Assembly (NCBI RefSeq): GCF_021729145.1
Contig: NZ_JAJSLW010000016.1
Span: 63,397-127,396 of the forward strand
Reading direction: 5' to 3'
DNA: 64,000 nucleotides
Source of the DNA: Membranihabitans maritimus
GTDB taxonomy: Bacteria; Bacteroidota; Bacteroidia; Chitinophagales; Saprospiraceae
The position numbers and the translations under genes were made by a program. The notes beneath the pieces were generated by a model, which ran no database searches, was not told the DNA's origin, and worked only from the letters and a program-made list of their open reading frames with translations. How positions within the stretch are numbered: the stretch's first letter is position 1; every line of letters begins with the position of its first letter. Positions 56,433 through 64,000 of this stretch are shown here, piece by piece.

Positions 56433-56702
56433 ACCTGGATTGAAGTTTTTTGGATTCAGAGCGCTTATGAATATCCGGGTTTGACTAAATTGGGCGAAAC
56501 CTAATTAGATTATTTTGGGCTAACCTTAGGAAGGAAGTCGCTGTGTTCAAGCGGCACATCCATGACACAACCTTCTCAAGCTTGGATCGAGAAGGAGAAT
56601 TAGCTACTTTCCCTCCCTTTATTTTTACCCACAAAGCCGCAGGAAACTGCCTTGTTATTTCCCCTTCCACTCCCTTGGAACCTTATAACGTTTCGCAGAG
56701 GT
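56433..56702 (-). repeat. MITE-like element, copy C (inverted)
   Basis: About 270 bp, the reverse complement of copies A and B. Reading on the minus strand, TCCAAGCTTGAGA, TTCGCCCAATTTAGTCAAACC and GCGCTCTGAATCC align with copy B. Ends are ACCTCT and (plus strand) ACCTGGAT, more diverged than in A or B. No clear target duplication. A 61-codon minus-strand frame inside is probably chance. It lies between the VWA-like gene and a minus-strand amidohydrolase. Confidence 0.7.
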
Positions 56703-56940
56703 AAGAATAAATAAGGATTTTAAAAGCTTCAATATTTAATCCTTGCAAAACCCCTTTTCTTTGTAATGAAAAAGTCTGTGAAATGTACATAATCTTCATG
56801 AATGTCGACACTTTTTGAACCCATCTGAACAGGAATTCTATCCGTAGAATCAGGACAAAATAAATATAAGCCGCTGGTTACCCGATAGCAAAACTACCCT
56901 AACAATCCCGCGCTTACCTCTTTGTTGTTATACGACTTTC
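56703..56940. other. Spacer after MITE-like copy C
   Basis: Between the repeat and the end of the minus-strand amidohydrolase-like gene. No open frame or recognised signal. Together with the repeat this makes a 518-bp gene-free stretch. Confidence 0.35.
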
Positions 56941-57789
56941 TCAATTTGCCTTTTTCTTCCTGGAATCCAGATAAATTTTTTCCGCATTTTCTCCAAAAAT
57001 TAAATCCAGATCTGTTGATTTCAAATCCTTATAGCATTCTTTAATAAAAGCTATTAATTCCTGGTAACTGCCATTAAGTTTCAGGTAGGGCCAATCCGAG
57101 CCAAAAATTAATCTATCCGCACCGAATACATCGTAAAGAGTGAGTAATAAATGCTTAAGGTCCTCATCCGAATAACCGAATTTCACTCTAAGCTTGAATA
57201 CTCCATTAATTTTACAATACACATTGGGGTTTTGGGATGCCGCCCTCAACATTATTTCCCATGAGTGCCAGGAATTCCGACTGGGAGGTAAAAACCCCAT
57301 ATCATTAAGTATAAAGGTTTGTCCTTCCCTTAAATACATCAAATCCAAAATGGATGGAAATTGTTGAATGGAACTACGAAACTCAAAGGGTATTTTATAT
57401 TCATGTATTAACTCCAATCCTCTGATAACTTCTTTCTTAAGGGGATAAAATGCGTCTTCTATATCGTTAAAATTATCCCTGAATGCGACGACCTTTTTAT
57501 CTTTATAATAATTAATTTTTTGACCAATCTTAGGATTCTCAAGATCGATCCATCCCACCACTCCCTGAATAAAATCATAATCATTACTCAAATCCAACAG
57601 GGCATGCGTTTCATCGTCTGATTTATAGTTTTGGATAGCAATGCAACCACTGATGTCGTTATTCACCAAATCGACTAAACTATCGTGGGGTAAAAAATCA
57701 TTTTTCAACACATCCACATTGGATATCCCCTTGTTATTAAAAATTCCTTTTTCGTATTTCCAAAAAAATTGGTGAGCGTCGATCTTCAT
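56941..57789 (-). CDS. L-fuconolactonase-like amidohydrolase with altered active site
   Basis: A 282-residue TIM-barrel protein of the COG3618 type. The N-terminal MKIDAHQFFWKY aligns with the usual DAHQHFWxY, but the second His of HxH is Phe 8. VVGWIDL (77-83) and FGSDWP (229-234) are intact; the usual RH and DH sites read FRD (D105) and ILND (D163). Three active-site positions are therefore changed, so lactone hydrolysis by the normal metal centre is doubtful. It may be a pseudoenzyme or have another chemistry. It is monocistronic. Confidence 0.75.
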   Translation of the reverse strand: MKIDAHQFFWKYEKGIFNNKGISNVDVLKNDFLPHDSLVDLVNNDISGCIAIQNYKSDDETHALLDLSNDYDFIQGVVGWIDLENPKIGQKINYYKDKKVVAFRDNFNDIEDAFYPLKKEVIRGLELIHEYKIPFEFRSSIQQFPSILDLMYLREGQTFILNDMGFLPPSRNSWHSWEIMLRAASQNPNVYCKINGVFKLRVKFGYSDEDLKHLLLTLYDVFGADRLIFGSDWPYLKLNGSYQELIAFIKECYKDLKSTDLDLIFGENAEKIYLDSRKKKAN

Positions 57790-57915
57790 TGATTCATCGG
57801 ATTTAGTGAAATGTAAAGGTATACCTATCGGTTGAAAATACTAATTTATACCTACTTACTTTTATGAATCAAATTCCAAATAGTACTCAATCAATCTAAT
57901 TAGTGCCTCTTTATT

Positions 57916-58776
57916 TTACCGCAAGGCCAATGGTATATGATGTGAATACAAATCTCCCTCGCCGATAAAACGGGCTTTGAGGTCTGTCATCTGATAATCC
58001 TTTTCCATTAAGTGCGGGAAGGTCTCGGATATTATCTTTTTGGATTGATTTGCATCTGCAGCAAGTGTCAAAATATAGGAGGCCTTAGGATCATTAAATC
58101 TTTTGCCAAATGAAACATATAAATAAAAATTCAAATTGGTAAAATCTGAAATTTCCGGTCCTACATTGACATAAAGTTCGGGCAGGTCTTTCAAGATTTG
58201 ATTCTCTCTATATGAAAAGTAAATTTCTGGTGATGTATGACCTAATTCAAGTTTCTGGCCCATTTTCAAAAGATTCCAGTTAGCCATTTCCTTATCACTA
58301 TTGAAATTTCCACTTTTAAAATAAATTTCTAAAGCCTGTTTTTTATTCTGAGCACTAAGTATGGCCAATTCTTTTGACCGGTTCTCCGATCTATTAAAAA
58401 CCTGCCAAATATATAACGGAGCCTTTATCAATCTACTAACCCCAGTTACAGTATTGATCTGGTCCACTAAATCAGCCGAAACAGGATCACTGGAATCAAT
58501 CGAGAATTCCGACACTTTACCATTCTTTCTGAATCTCACAACAAATTTTTCATCTTCAATATCAGATAAATAAAACCGCTTATTTCTCTGCAATAATAAA
58601 TCGGCCAAATACATGGCTTTATCTAATTTTTCGTCGTCAAGAAAAAATTTCTCTTCACCAGGATTTGATACATAATAAATTCCTCGATATCTCAACTCAC
58701 CTGAAGCGGTAATTTTGATTTTGTACTCTGGACGGGGCTTATAGCCGGATTTAGCATAAATAATGATGTACTCCAT
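57916..58776 (-). CDS. Uncharacterised DUF6438-like protein
   Basis: A 286-residue protein without a signal peptide. The first about 95 residues (YKIKITASGELRYRGIYYVS and the following strands with KFVVRFRKNGKVSEFSI) resemble the DUF6438 type. The C-terminal 160 residues have no match I can name: helix IWQVFNRSENRSKELAILSA and strands NLNFYLYVSFGKRF, ASYILTLAAD. The gene is cytoplasmic by sequence and lies 126 bp upstream of the amidohydrolase-like gene on the same strand. Confidence 0.6.
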   Translation of the reverse strand: MEYIIIYAKSGYKPRPEYKIKITASGELRYRGIYYVSNPGEEKFFLDDEKLDKAMYLADLLLQRNKRFYLSDIEDEKFVVRFRKNGKVSEFSIDSSDPVSADLVDQINTVTGVSRLIKAPLYIWQVFNRSENRSKELAILSAQNKKQALEIYFKSGNFNSDKEMANWNLLKMGQKLELGHTSPEIYFSYRENQILKDLPELYVNVGPEISDFTNLNFYLYVSFGKRFNDPKASYILTLAADANQSKKIISETFPHLMEKDYQMTDLKARFIGEGDLYSHHIPLALR

Positions 58777-58991
58777 TCCCTAAAATTAAATTCTAATCAA
58801 ATGTAATTATTACTATTTGAAGTAGATTACCATATTCCGAAATAGATGAATTAAAGAACCAATTACGAGATAAAATATGTTAAAAACCCTTAAGTTTTTA
58901 TTAAAATTATTTGTCTGATAAAATTATATATACCCATAGCGTTTATACTTAAAAAGAAATGAGAACACTATTACATTAAAATTTTATTTAA

Positions 58992-58999
58992 TATATTTG
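58992..58999 (+). promoter_or_regulatory. -7 box for the small gene at 59018
   Basis: TATATTTG, an exact TAnnTTTG match, begins 26 bases upstream of the ATG at 59018. It supports the small frame as a real gene. No strong -33 element was seen. Confidence 0.45.
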
Positions 59000-59017
59000 T
59001 AATTAAATATCAGCATA

Positions 59018-59209
59018 ATGTTCAACTTGTTCAAAAAAACGAAGTCTCAAACCTACGCATTACAAGTAGATGGTAACCACGTACAAATGCCTTTGAAGAT
59101 AGAAGGGAAACAAATTAATCTCAACGAAAATAAATTGTCAAAAGGCCATTACCAATGGGTATCTGAAAAAAATAATAAGAAAAACGAACTGCTTATTCTT
59201 GTTTTGTAA
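59018..59209 (+). CDS. Small 63-residue protein
   Basis: A basic protein: MFNLFKKTKSQTYALQVDGN, then strands QMPLKIEGKQINLNEN and YQWVSEKNNKKNELLILVL. No family is recognised. Support is an exact promoter box at 58992, and a normal codon pattern. It is convergent, with a 2-bp gap, with the 482-residue gene. Confidence 0.5.
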   Translation: MFNLFKKTKSQTYALQVDGNHVQMPLKIEGKQINLNENKLSKGHYQWVSEKNNKKNELLILVL

Positions 59210-59211
59210 GA

Positions 59212-60660
59212 TCAATTCAAGTAATCAATAAGCAATAGTTTAAGGATTTTTCCTCTCAAACTCGGTATAAGTACCTGGTGCGAAGTAGTCTGAACTGCAT
59301 TTCTGACCTGAAGTCTTAATTTTTGAAAATCCGTACTCAAGAGGTTTGTACGCAGAGAGGCTCCGTTGGGTCTTACCAGGTATTCGCTTACGGTATTTTC
59401 ATTGCGTATTTCATCATTATAAATAAATCGGAGGTGATTGGGATTCTTAAAAACAAAATAAGAGGAATATGCACCTTCGTCGTCATTCGAATATTGTCTT
59501 TTTGGTAACAGTTTTTGCCAAAGCTTTTTGGAATCGGCCGACAGGTAAAAAAGCATTAAATTTTCATAATGATAGTCTACAGTGTACCTGCTTCCGTAGT
59601 AATCTATCCGCCCACCGGAAGTTACCCGTTCCATCTCCTTTACTTCTTCAAGAACCAATATAGCTCCCCCATCATTAACAAGAAGTACATCTTGAATACG
59701 CACATTTTGTAAATAATCCCGTCTACTCTTGTTGTTATTCCCATAGAAGTCATTTAGCAAATTTTCCTGAAATGAAAAAGTAGTTATTTCAAAATCACTA
59801 AAAGATTTAGGGTCTTGCTTTACCTGAAAAATAACACGCGCCCTATCCAGATTTTTTTCACTTCCCAACCCACATATCAGCAATTTATTATTATAATTAT
59901 CATAAGAAAAAAATGCGTCATAGGTCAAAAGATTCTTCATAGGTAAATGGGCTGTAACCAAATCTCCGGCATCTCTGGCTTTGAATATATAAAAAGCATG
60001 CTCTTCCCTTTTGAAATAGTAATTGTTCTGTTCAAATATCATATACAAAATACCTGAATTGGTCACCACAGACTTCCGGTAATCATCATAAAAATCAAAT
60101 TTCCCAAATCCGGATTCACCTTGTTCCGGATCAATAAAGTCAATAAATAAGGGTTCTTTATATATGAGGTCGTATACCAGATACCCTATTAAGTCACCTC
60201 CTTGCATAACAAGAAGCCCCATTTTACTTTTATCTTCTGAAAAAGTATATCGAAACCTATAAGATTGAAAAGATCGGGCCAGGTATAGTAAGGTGTCCGG
60301 CCTTTCAGATTCGAGATTGGGCTTATACGGTTGATTCACGACATACGTCGTATCCCTATCTTTGATGGCATGTAAAATATTAAAACGTTCTTCATTAGGA
60401 TCTGAAAAAATATGTATTATGTCTGAATTTTTATTCTCCAGTTCAAATTCCTGATTGGACGTCAAATATAATTCAGGATTGTAATTGTGTATGGTAAACT
60501 CATAATCAGAATAACTGGCCAACATATATTTGTCCCCGAATTTCCCTAATAACTCGTATGTCAGATCCGTACGAACATCCAAAGCTTCGGAAACAAGTAT
60601 TCTTTGTCCTTGCATTTGAAGAGATATTGTCAAAATAACCGATATCAGAAGATACTTCAT
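59212..60660 (-). CDS. Uncharacterised secreted 482-residue protein
   Basis: Signal peptide (KYLLISVILTISLQMQG). The rest is beta-rich with repeated blade-like strands (KYMLASYSDYEFTIHNY, LLYLARSFQSYRF, MGLLVMQGGDLIGYLVYD, GILYMIFEQNNYY, KLLICGLG, GAILVLEEVKE, LMLFYLSADSKKLWQK), so a six- or seven-bladed propeller-like fold is plausible. No enzymatic motif is recognised. It is convergent with a small gene, 2 bp away. Confidence 0.6.
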   Translation of the reverse strand: MKYLLISVILTISLQMQGQRILVSEALDVRTDLTYELLGKFGDKYMLASYSDYEFTIHNYNPELYLTSNQEFELENKNSDIIHIFSDPNEERFNILHAIKDRDTTYVVNQPYKPNLESERPDTLLYLARSFQSYRFRYTFSEDKSKMGLLVMQGGDLIGYLVYDLIYKEPLFIDFIDPEQGESGFGKFDFYDDYRKSVVTNSGILYMIFEQNNYYFKREEHAFYIFKARDAGDLVTAHLPMKNLLTYDAFFSYDNYNNKLLICGLGSEKNLDRARVIFQVKQDPKSFSDFEITTFSFQENLLNDFYGNNNKSRRDYLQNVRIQDVLLVNDGGAILVLEEVKEMERVTSGGRIDYYGSRYTVDYHYENLMLFYLSADSKKLWQKLLPKRQYSNDDEGAYSSYFVFKNPNHLRFIYNDEIRNENTVSEYLVRPNGASLRTNLLSTDFQKLRLQVRNAVQTTSHQVLIPSLRGKILKLLLIDYLN

Positions 60661-60814
60661 AATTACAAAATAATAAGTATTTTCCTTATTCTTAAATTTT
60701 TTAGAATAACTTAAACTTTATAAAACACTTGATAAGTGAATAAGAATATAATTCGACAATAATCTCAAGAAAAAAACATTGACATACATGGTCAAGTCTC
60801 CAGCTAAAAGTAAT

Positions 60815-61786
60815 ATGTCAAAAGATTGGATTGAATGGGTTCCCAATATCAGCGAGGGGAAAAATCCTGAATTTATAAATGATTTAGTCAATAAGCTGAA
60901 TCTTATTACCGATGTATATGTCATACACAAAGATATAGGATTGGATGCCCATAGAACCGTACTCACAGTCATAGGAACCAAAGAAGCCCTGGAAACGGCC
61001 GTAGACCAACTCATGTTTCAGCTCGAAAGGAATGTGGATATGTCCGGACACATCGGTAAACATCCGCGGCTGGGGGCACTAGACGTATCCCCGTTTATCC
61101 CGTTAAATGGAAAAAACGTTGAAGATACTATTGATTGGACCCGTTCTCTTGCTCAAACAATAGCACAAAAATATTCTCTCCCGATCTATTTATATGAAAA
61201 ATCTGCGAAGATACAGACAAGAAAAAACCTGGCTACTATACGAAAAGGGGAATATGAAAACCTCTCCAACAAAATGAAGTTACCTGAATGGAAGCCCGAT
61301 TTTGGAGAAAAATTTAATCCTTACTTAGGTGCTACGGTTATGGGGGTAAGGGATTTTTTGGTGGCATATAATGTAAATTTAGAAAGTAAAAATCAAATAA
61401 TAGCAAAAAAAATAGCTTCTATTGTTCGCACAAAAGGAGCAGGGAAACGACCATACGCCCTACCAGGATTGAAAGCCATCGGGTGGTATATGGATTCTTT
61501 CGGAAAGATCCAAATTAGTACAAATATTGTTGATACAACCCAAACCACGATGGTGGAAGTATTTGATCGGTGTAAAACATTGGCCGCCGGTTATGGCATT
61601 GAAGTTCAAGAATCCGAACTAATAGGATTAATCCCAAGAACCATGTTAATCAAGATGAAAGAGAAAACCGGTCTATCCAATATTGAATTGGCTAAGAAAT
61701 TGGGGTTAGGGTTTTGTGGTATAACAGATCTAGAGGAGCGAACAATTGAATATAATTTCACAAAAATATCAGGAGTCCGGCTCTAA
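60815..61786 (+). CDS. ftcD: Glutamate formimidoyltransferase
   Basis: About 323 residues from the ATG at 60815 (MSKDWIEWVPNISEGKNPEF), which matches the usual N-terminus; ATG at 60788 and TTG at 60779 are alternatives. VDMSGHIGKHPRLGALDVSP carries the catalytic His pair, and GAGKRPYALPGLKAIGW and VQESELIGLIP are also diagnostic. It transfers the formimino group of formiminoglutamate to tetrahydrofolate in histidine degradation; the cyclodeaminase domain of larger FtcD proteins is missing, as is usual here. It precedes a methylmalonyl-CoA epimerase gene by 12 bp. Confidence 0.92.
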   Translation: MSKDWIEWVPNISEGKNPEFINDLVNKLNLITDVYVIHKDIGLDAHRTVLTVIGTKEALETAVDQLMFQLERNVDMSGHIGKHPRLGALDVSPFIPLNGKNVEDTIDWTRSLAQTIAQKYSLPIYLYEKSAKIQTRKNLATIRKGEYENLSNKMKLPEWKPDFGEKFNPYLGATVMGVRDFLVAYNVNLESKNQIIAKKIASIVRTKGAGKRPYALPGLKAIGWYMDSFGKIQISTNIVDTTQTTMVEVFDRCKTLAAGYGIEVQESELIGLIPRTMLIKMKEKTGLSNIELAKKLGLGFCGITDLEERTIEYNFTKISGVRL

Positions 61787-61798
61787 AAACTAATTGGT

Positions 61799-62200
61799 AT
61801 GAAACTCGAACACATAGGAATAGCTGTAAAGGATCTTAAAAAAAGTGAAAAAATGTATGAGGAATTACTCCGTACTTCCGTCTACAAGCGGGAAGAAGTT
61901 CCTTCTGAATCTGTAATTACATCTTTTCTTTCTACCGGAAGCACAAAAATAGAACTATTGGCATCTCAAGATCCCGATGGGCCTATTGCCCGGTTTATAA
62001 GCAAAAGGGGTCCTGGCATACATCATATAGCATTTGAAGTAAATGATATCGAAATGGAAATTGATCGTCTGGTGGAGCAGGGTTACCAATTGATTTCTAC
62101 AAAACCAAAATTGGGTGCCGATAATAAAAAAATTGTTTTCCTACATCCCTCCTCTACAAATGGGGTATTAATTGAATTGTGCCAGGAGGTAAAGAAATAA
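61799..62200 (+). CDS. mce: Methylmalonyl-CoA epimerase
   Basis: A 133-residue VOC protein with the pattern HIGIAVKDL, GPGIHHIAFEVNDI and NGVLIELCQE; metal ligands are probably H5, H76 and E126. The segment RGPGIHHIAFEV and the length are diagnostic. It interconverts the R and S forms of methylmalonyl-CoA in propionate metabolism. It lies 12 bp after ftcD, so the two are cotranscribed. Neither propionyl-CoA carboxylase nor the mutase is in the window. Confidence 0.92.
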   Translation: MKLEHIGIAVKDLKKSEKMYEELLRTSVYKREEVPSESVITSFLSTGSTKIELLASQDPDGPIARFISKRGPGIHHIAFEVNDIEMEIDRLVEQGYQLISTKPKLGADNKKIVFLHPSSTNGVLIELCQEVKK

Positions 62201-62286
62201 TTTACTTTGACTAATGTCCTAAGACGGGGGTTTCGAATTTCCAAGGATATTATTTTACTTTTATCCGAATTTAAGCCGAAAACAAT

Positions 62287-63045
62287 ATGACAATTTGGGA
62301 GATAGCAGTGGGTATAGGAGCCGGTCTGATAGCCGGCTGCATTAACACATTAGCGGGAAACGGTAGTGCCCTGACCCTGGCTGTACTCATGGAATTTTTC
62401 GGCCTACCTGCGAACATAGCCAATGGAACGAACAGATTGGGAATCGTAGCACAATCCTGGGCTACTACATTCAGCTTTATTAAAGAAGGACGGTTCGATT
62501 TTCACAGAAATTACCAGGTATTATTGTGGCCCGTCTTAGGAGCCTTTATAGGTATTTATCTAGCTATTATTATATCATCCGAAGGATTCCGTTTGGTATA
62601 TAAATATCTCCTACTACTTATGCTGGTTGTTATTTTAATCAAACCTAAAAGGTGGATACAAACCCCTAGCGGGGAAAATAAAACACCAATGTGGATTATT
62701 TATTTCATTTATTTCTTAATTGGTATCTACGGGGGGTTTATTCAGATGGGAATGGGAATATTTGCCCTGGCTACCTTCGTATTGGTAGGTAAAATGGATA
62801 TTATCAAGGCCAATGTTCTGAAATCTTATATTGTTGCTGTATACACGACAATTGCATTGCTGGTATTCGCCTGGCAAGGATTGGTTCACTGGGGGTTTGG
62901 GATAACACTCGCAATTGGCCAAATGGCTGGAGGTTGGACAACAGCTGTTTTCGCCAGCAGGTCTCCCAGGGCAGGAATTGTCGCTTATTACCTTTTGATA
63001 ATTTGTGTTATAGGAGCAATTTTAAAGGTATTTGGATGGGTGTAG
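62287..63045 (+). CDS. TauE/SafE family sulfite exporter-like permease
   Basis: A 252-residue membrane protein with about eight helices. The N-terminal signature GAGLIAGCINTLAGNGSALTL followed by NGTNRLGI, and a repeat GGFIQMGMGIFALATFVLVG in the second half, are typical of the TauE/SafE family. It probably exports an organosulfur or other anion; the substrate is unknown. It lies 86 bp downstream of the epimerase gene and may be read in the same transcript. Confidence 0.9.
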   Translation: MTIWEIAVGIGAGLIAGCINTLAGNGSALTLAVLMEFFGLPANIANGTNRLGIVAQSWATTFSFIKEGRFDFHRNYQVLLWPVLGAFIGIYLAIIISSEGFRLVYKYLLLLMLVVILIKPKRWIQTPSGENKTPMWIIYFIYFLIGIYGGFIQMGMGIFALATFVLVGKMDIIKANVLKSYIVAVYTTIALLVFAWQGLVHWGFGITLAIGQMAGGWTTAVFASRSPRAGIVAYYLLIICVIGAILKVFGWV

Positions 63046-63911
63046 AATGCACCCCCTGGTACAATATATTCTGTTATACTCAGTGTTTCCTCTTCGTAAC
63101 TCTGTGAAATAATTCATACAATCTCTGAAAAAAGTATTCTGTGGTTCATCACGATTTGAGGATTACATACTCTGATTTCCGAACTTTTTTGTCCCTTTGT
63201 CTTGAAACAAAGGGACGAAAATTCAAGACAAAATTAATCGCTTACACGCAAATCAGGCACCCGCTCCCACGTAATTTGTCGTTTGCTTCCCCACCGATTC
63301 TACTCTTGAAAACAAGATTGAGAAAGAAGACAATCCGGATATATAAACCAAATATTAATCAAGGGCTTATTTTGCTAACACCACAATAACCGAACTTCAA
63401 AGATCATCCGGATTACTAACTTGTGTATTCTATTTTGCACTCAATCCATATAACACTTTTACAATCAATATATTATATAATTCATTTTTCTCACTTTATG
63501 CGCCCCCCGAAGGTTGTCTCTTTATACCTTCGAGCCTTCGTGGCTATATGCTATATAAAATCACACAATAAGGAAATAATCGTTCTTCGTGTCCATCTGC
63601 TCTTTTTTAAGTTACTCCTTTATGTATCTTCGCGGTTCTATGCGGAATAACACACGCTCCACCCCCATTACTCTCTGACCTTCTATGCTGCCTGTACGAG
63701 ATTACTTTCTGAGAGATAAACACTGATGCCGCTACAGCCGGAAAAGTGAAATCCGCATCATATCCCCCAAAAGACAAAGTACTGCAGAAATCCAGGTATA
63801 TGTTATGTGCACTGATCACTAATTACCGATCAATGATTACTTTTACTGTCCACTGCAAGCATTATCTACTTCTTACTCTCAATGCTTGCCAACTGATTCT
63901 TTTCATACTGC
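63046..63911. other. 866-bp non-coding region
   Basis: No plausible gene. Frames are short and on both strands. Short phrases recur, such as CTTCGTAACTCTGTGAAAT (63091), CTTCGAGCCTTCGTGGC (63527), TTCTTCGTGTCCATCTGC (63582) and ATCTTCGCGGTTCTATGCGG (63625); these look alike and may be decayed copies of one intergenic repeat. Nothing else is claimed. Confidence 0.4.
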
Positions 63912-64000
63912 TTACCGCAATACCACTACCGACCCCACCTTTGACTTTTTCCGTCCATGATCGTCTTCGTACACCACCTGGACGATATACACACCTGGTG
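63912..64000 (-). CDS. C-terminus of T9SS/gliding-motility-associated protein (partial)
   Basis: Only the last 28 codons are in the window, starting mid-gene at the right edge and ending with TAA at 63912-63914. The residues PGVYIVQVVYEDDHGRKKSK, then VGSVVVLR, match the end of the gliding-motility-associated C-terminal domain (CHU_C type): a PxGVY..V.Y.D..GR turn, then a terminal strand. Such domains direct large extracellular proteins through the type IX secretion system. The rest of the protein lies beyond the window. Confidence 0.7.
   Translation of the reverse strand, partial: PGVYIVQVVYEDDHGRKKSKVGSVVVLR

Noticed and set aside
56485..56670. 61-codon minus-strand gene inside MITE-like copy C
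   Set aside because: The frame is not kept in copies A and B and has no family; it is best explained as chance within a repeat.
1..64000. CRISPR array, prophage or tRNA genes
   Set aside because: No regularly spaced repeats, phage structural genes or cloverleaf sequences ending in a recognisable T-arm were seen on reading.

Overview
The window looks like a chromosome segment from a marine or environmental Bacteroidota, most likely the Saprospiria. The evidence is AT-rich DNA, TAnnTTTG-type -7 promoter boxes, a PorP/SprF type IX secretion protein, a gliding-motility/T9SS-type C-terminal tail at the right edge, a 1358-residue hybrid two-component (HTCS) regulator, a bacillithiol cysteine ligase (BshC) and a C-minus ribosomal protein L31. 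The genus assignment is inference. I saw no rRNA, tRNA, CRISPR array or prophage.

Layout. 0.2-6.0 kb: small DoxX and hydrolase genes, then a carbohydrate-catabolism group (DUF6807/PmoA-like lipoprotein, Gfo/Idh/MocA oxidoreductase, sugar-isomerase-like TIM barrel, acetyl-xylan-esterase-like hydrolase). 6.1-15.8 kb: housekeeping genes (DEDDh exonuclease, PlsB-like acyltransferase, engB, an outer-membrane barrel protein, bshC, accD, hemE, dapB, yebC). 16.0-20.8 kb: beta-lactamase-fold serine hydrolase coupled to an AraC regulator, a VOC protein, a secreted amidohydrolase. 21.0-28.4 kb is the accessory part: an unrecognised 276-residue protein, the HTCS regulator, two members of a roughly 275-bp MITE-like repeat family, and a complete IS982-family insertion (26977-28036, 7-bp target duplication) that replaced the last two codons of a plug-only TonB-type lipoprotein. 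28.7-42.4 kb: WD40 protein, phosphopantetheinyl transferase, PhoR/PhoB-like pair, sixA-like phosphatase, rlmH-rhomboid operon, flippase, LysM protein, cystathionine beta-synthase, PorP/SprF. 42.4-48.7 kb: map, then the divergent oxyR / ahpC-ahpD peroxide-defence unit, NAD-binding protein, a two-domain secreted beta-sandwich protein, AraC regulator. 49.2-63.0 kb: metalloprotease, fabG, rpmE, two large Bacteroidota-type envelope proteins, the third MITE copy (inverted), a fuconolactonase-like protein that has lost its usual active-site histidines, several unrecognised proteins, ftcD, methylmalonyl-CoA epimerase and a TauE/SafE exporter. The last 0.9 kb is non-coding except for the C-terminus of a minus-strand T9SS/gliding-type protein.

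The observation most likely to be undescribed is the MITE-like family: three diverged copies (19174-19449, 26572-26848, 56433-56702 inverted) with terminal inverted repeats resembling the ends of the resident IS982 element, one copy flanked by a perfect 6-7 bp target duplication. This suggests a non-autonomous element mobilised by an IS982-type transposase. I found no obvious new defence or biosynthetic system; the unrecognised 276-aa, 444-aa, 286-aa and 482-aa proteins are the best candidates for new functions.
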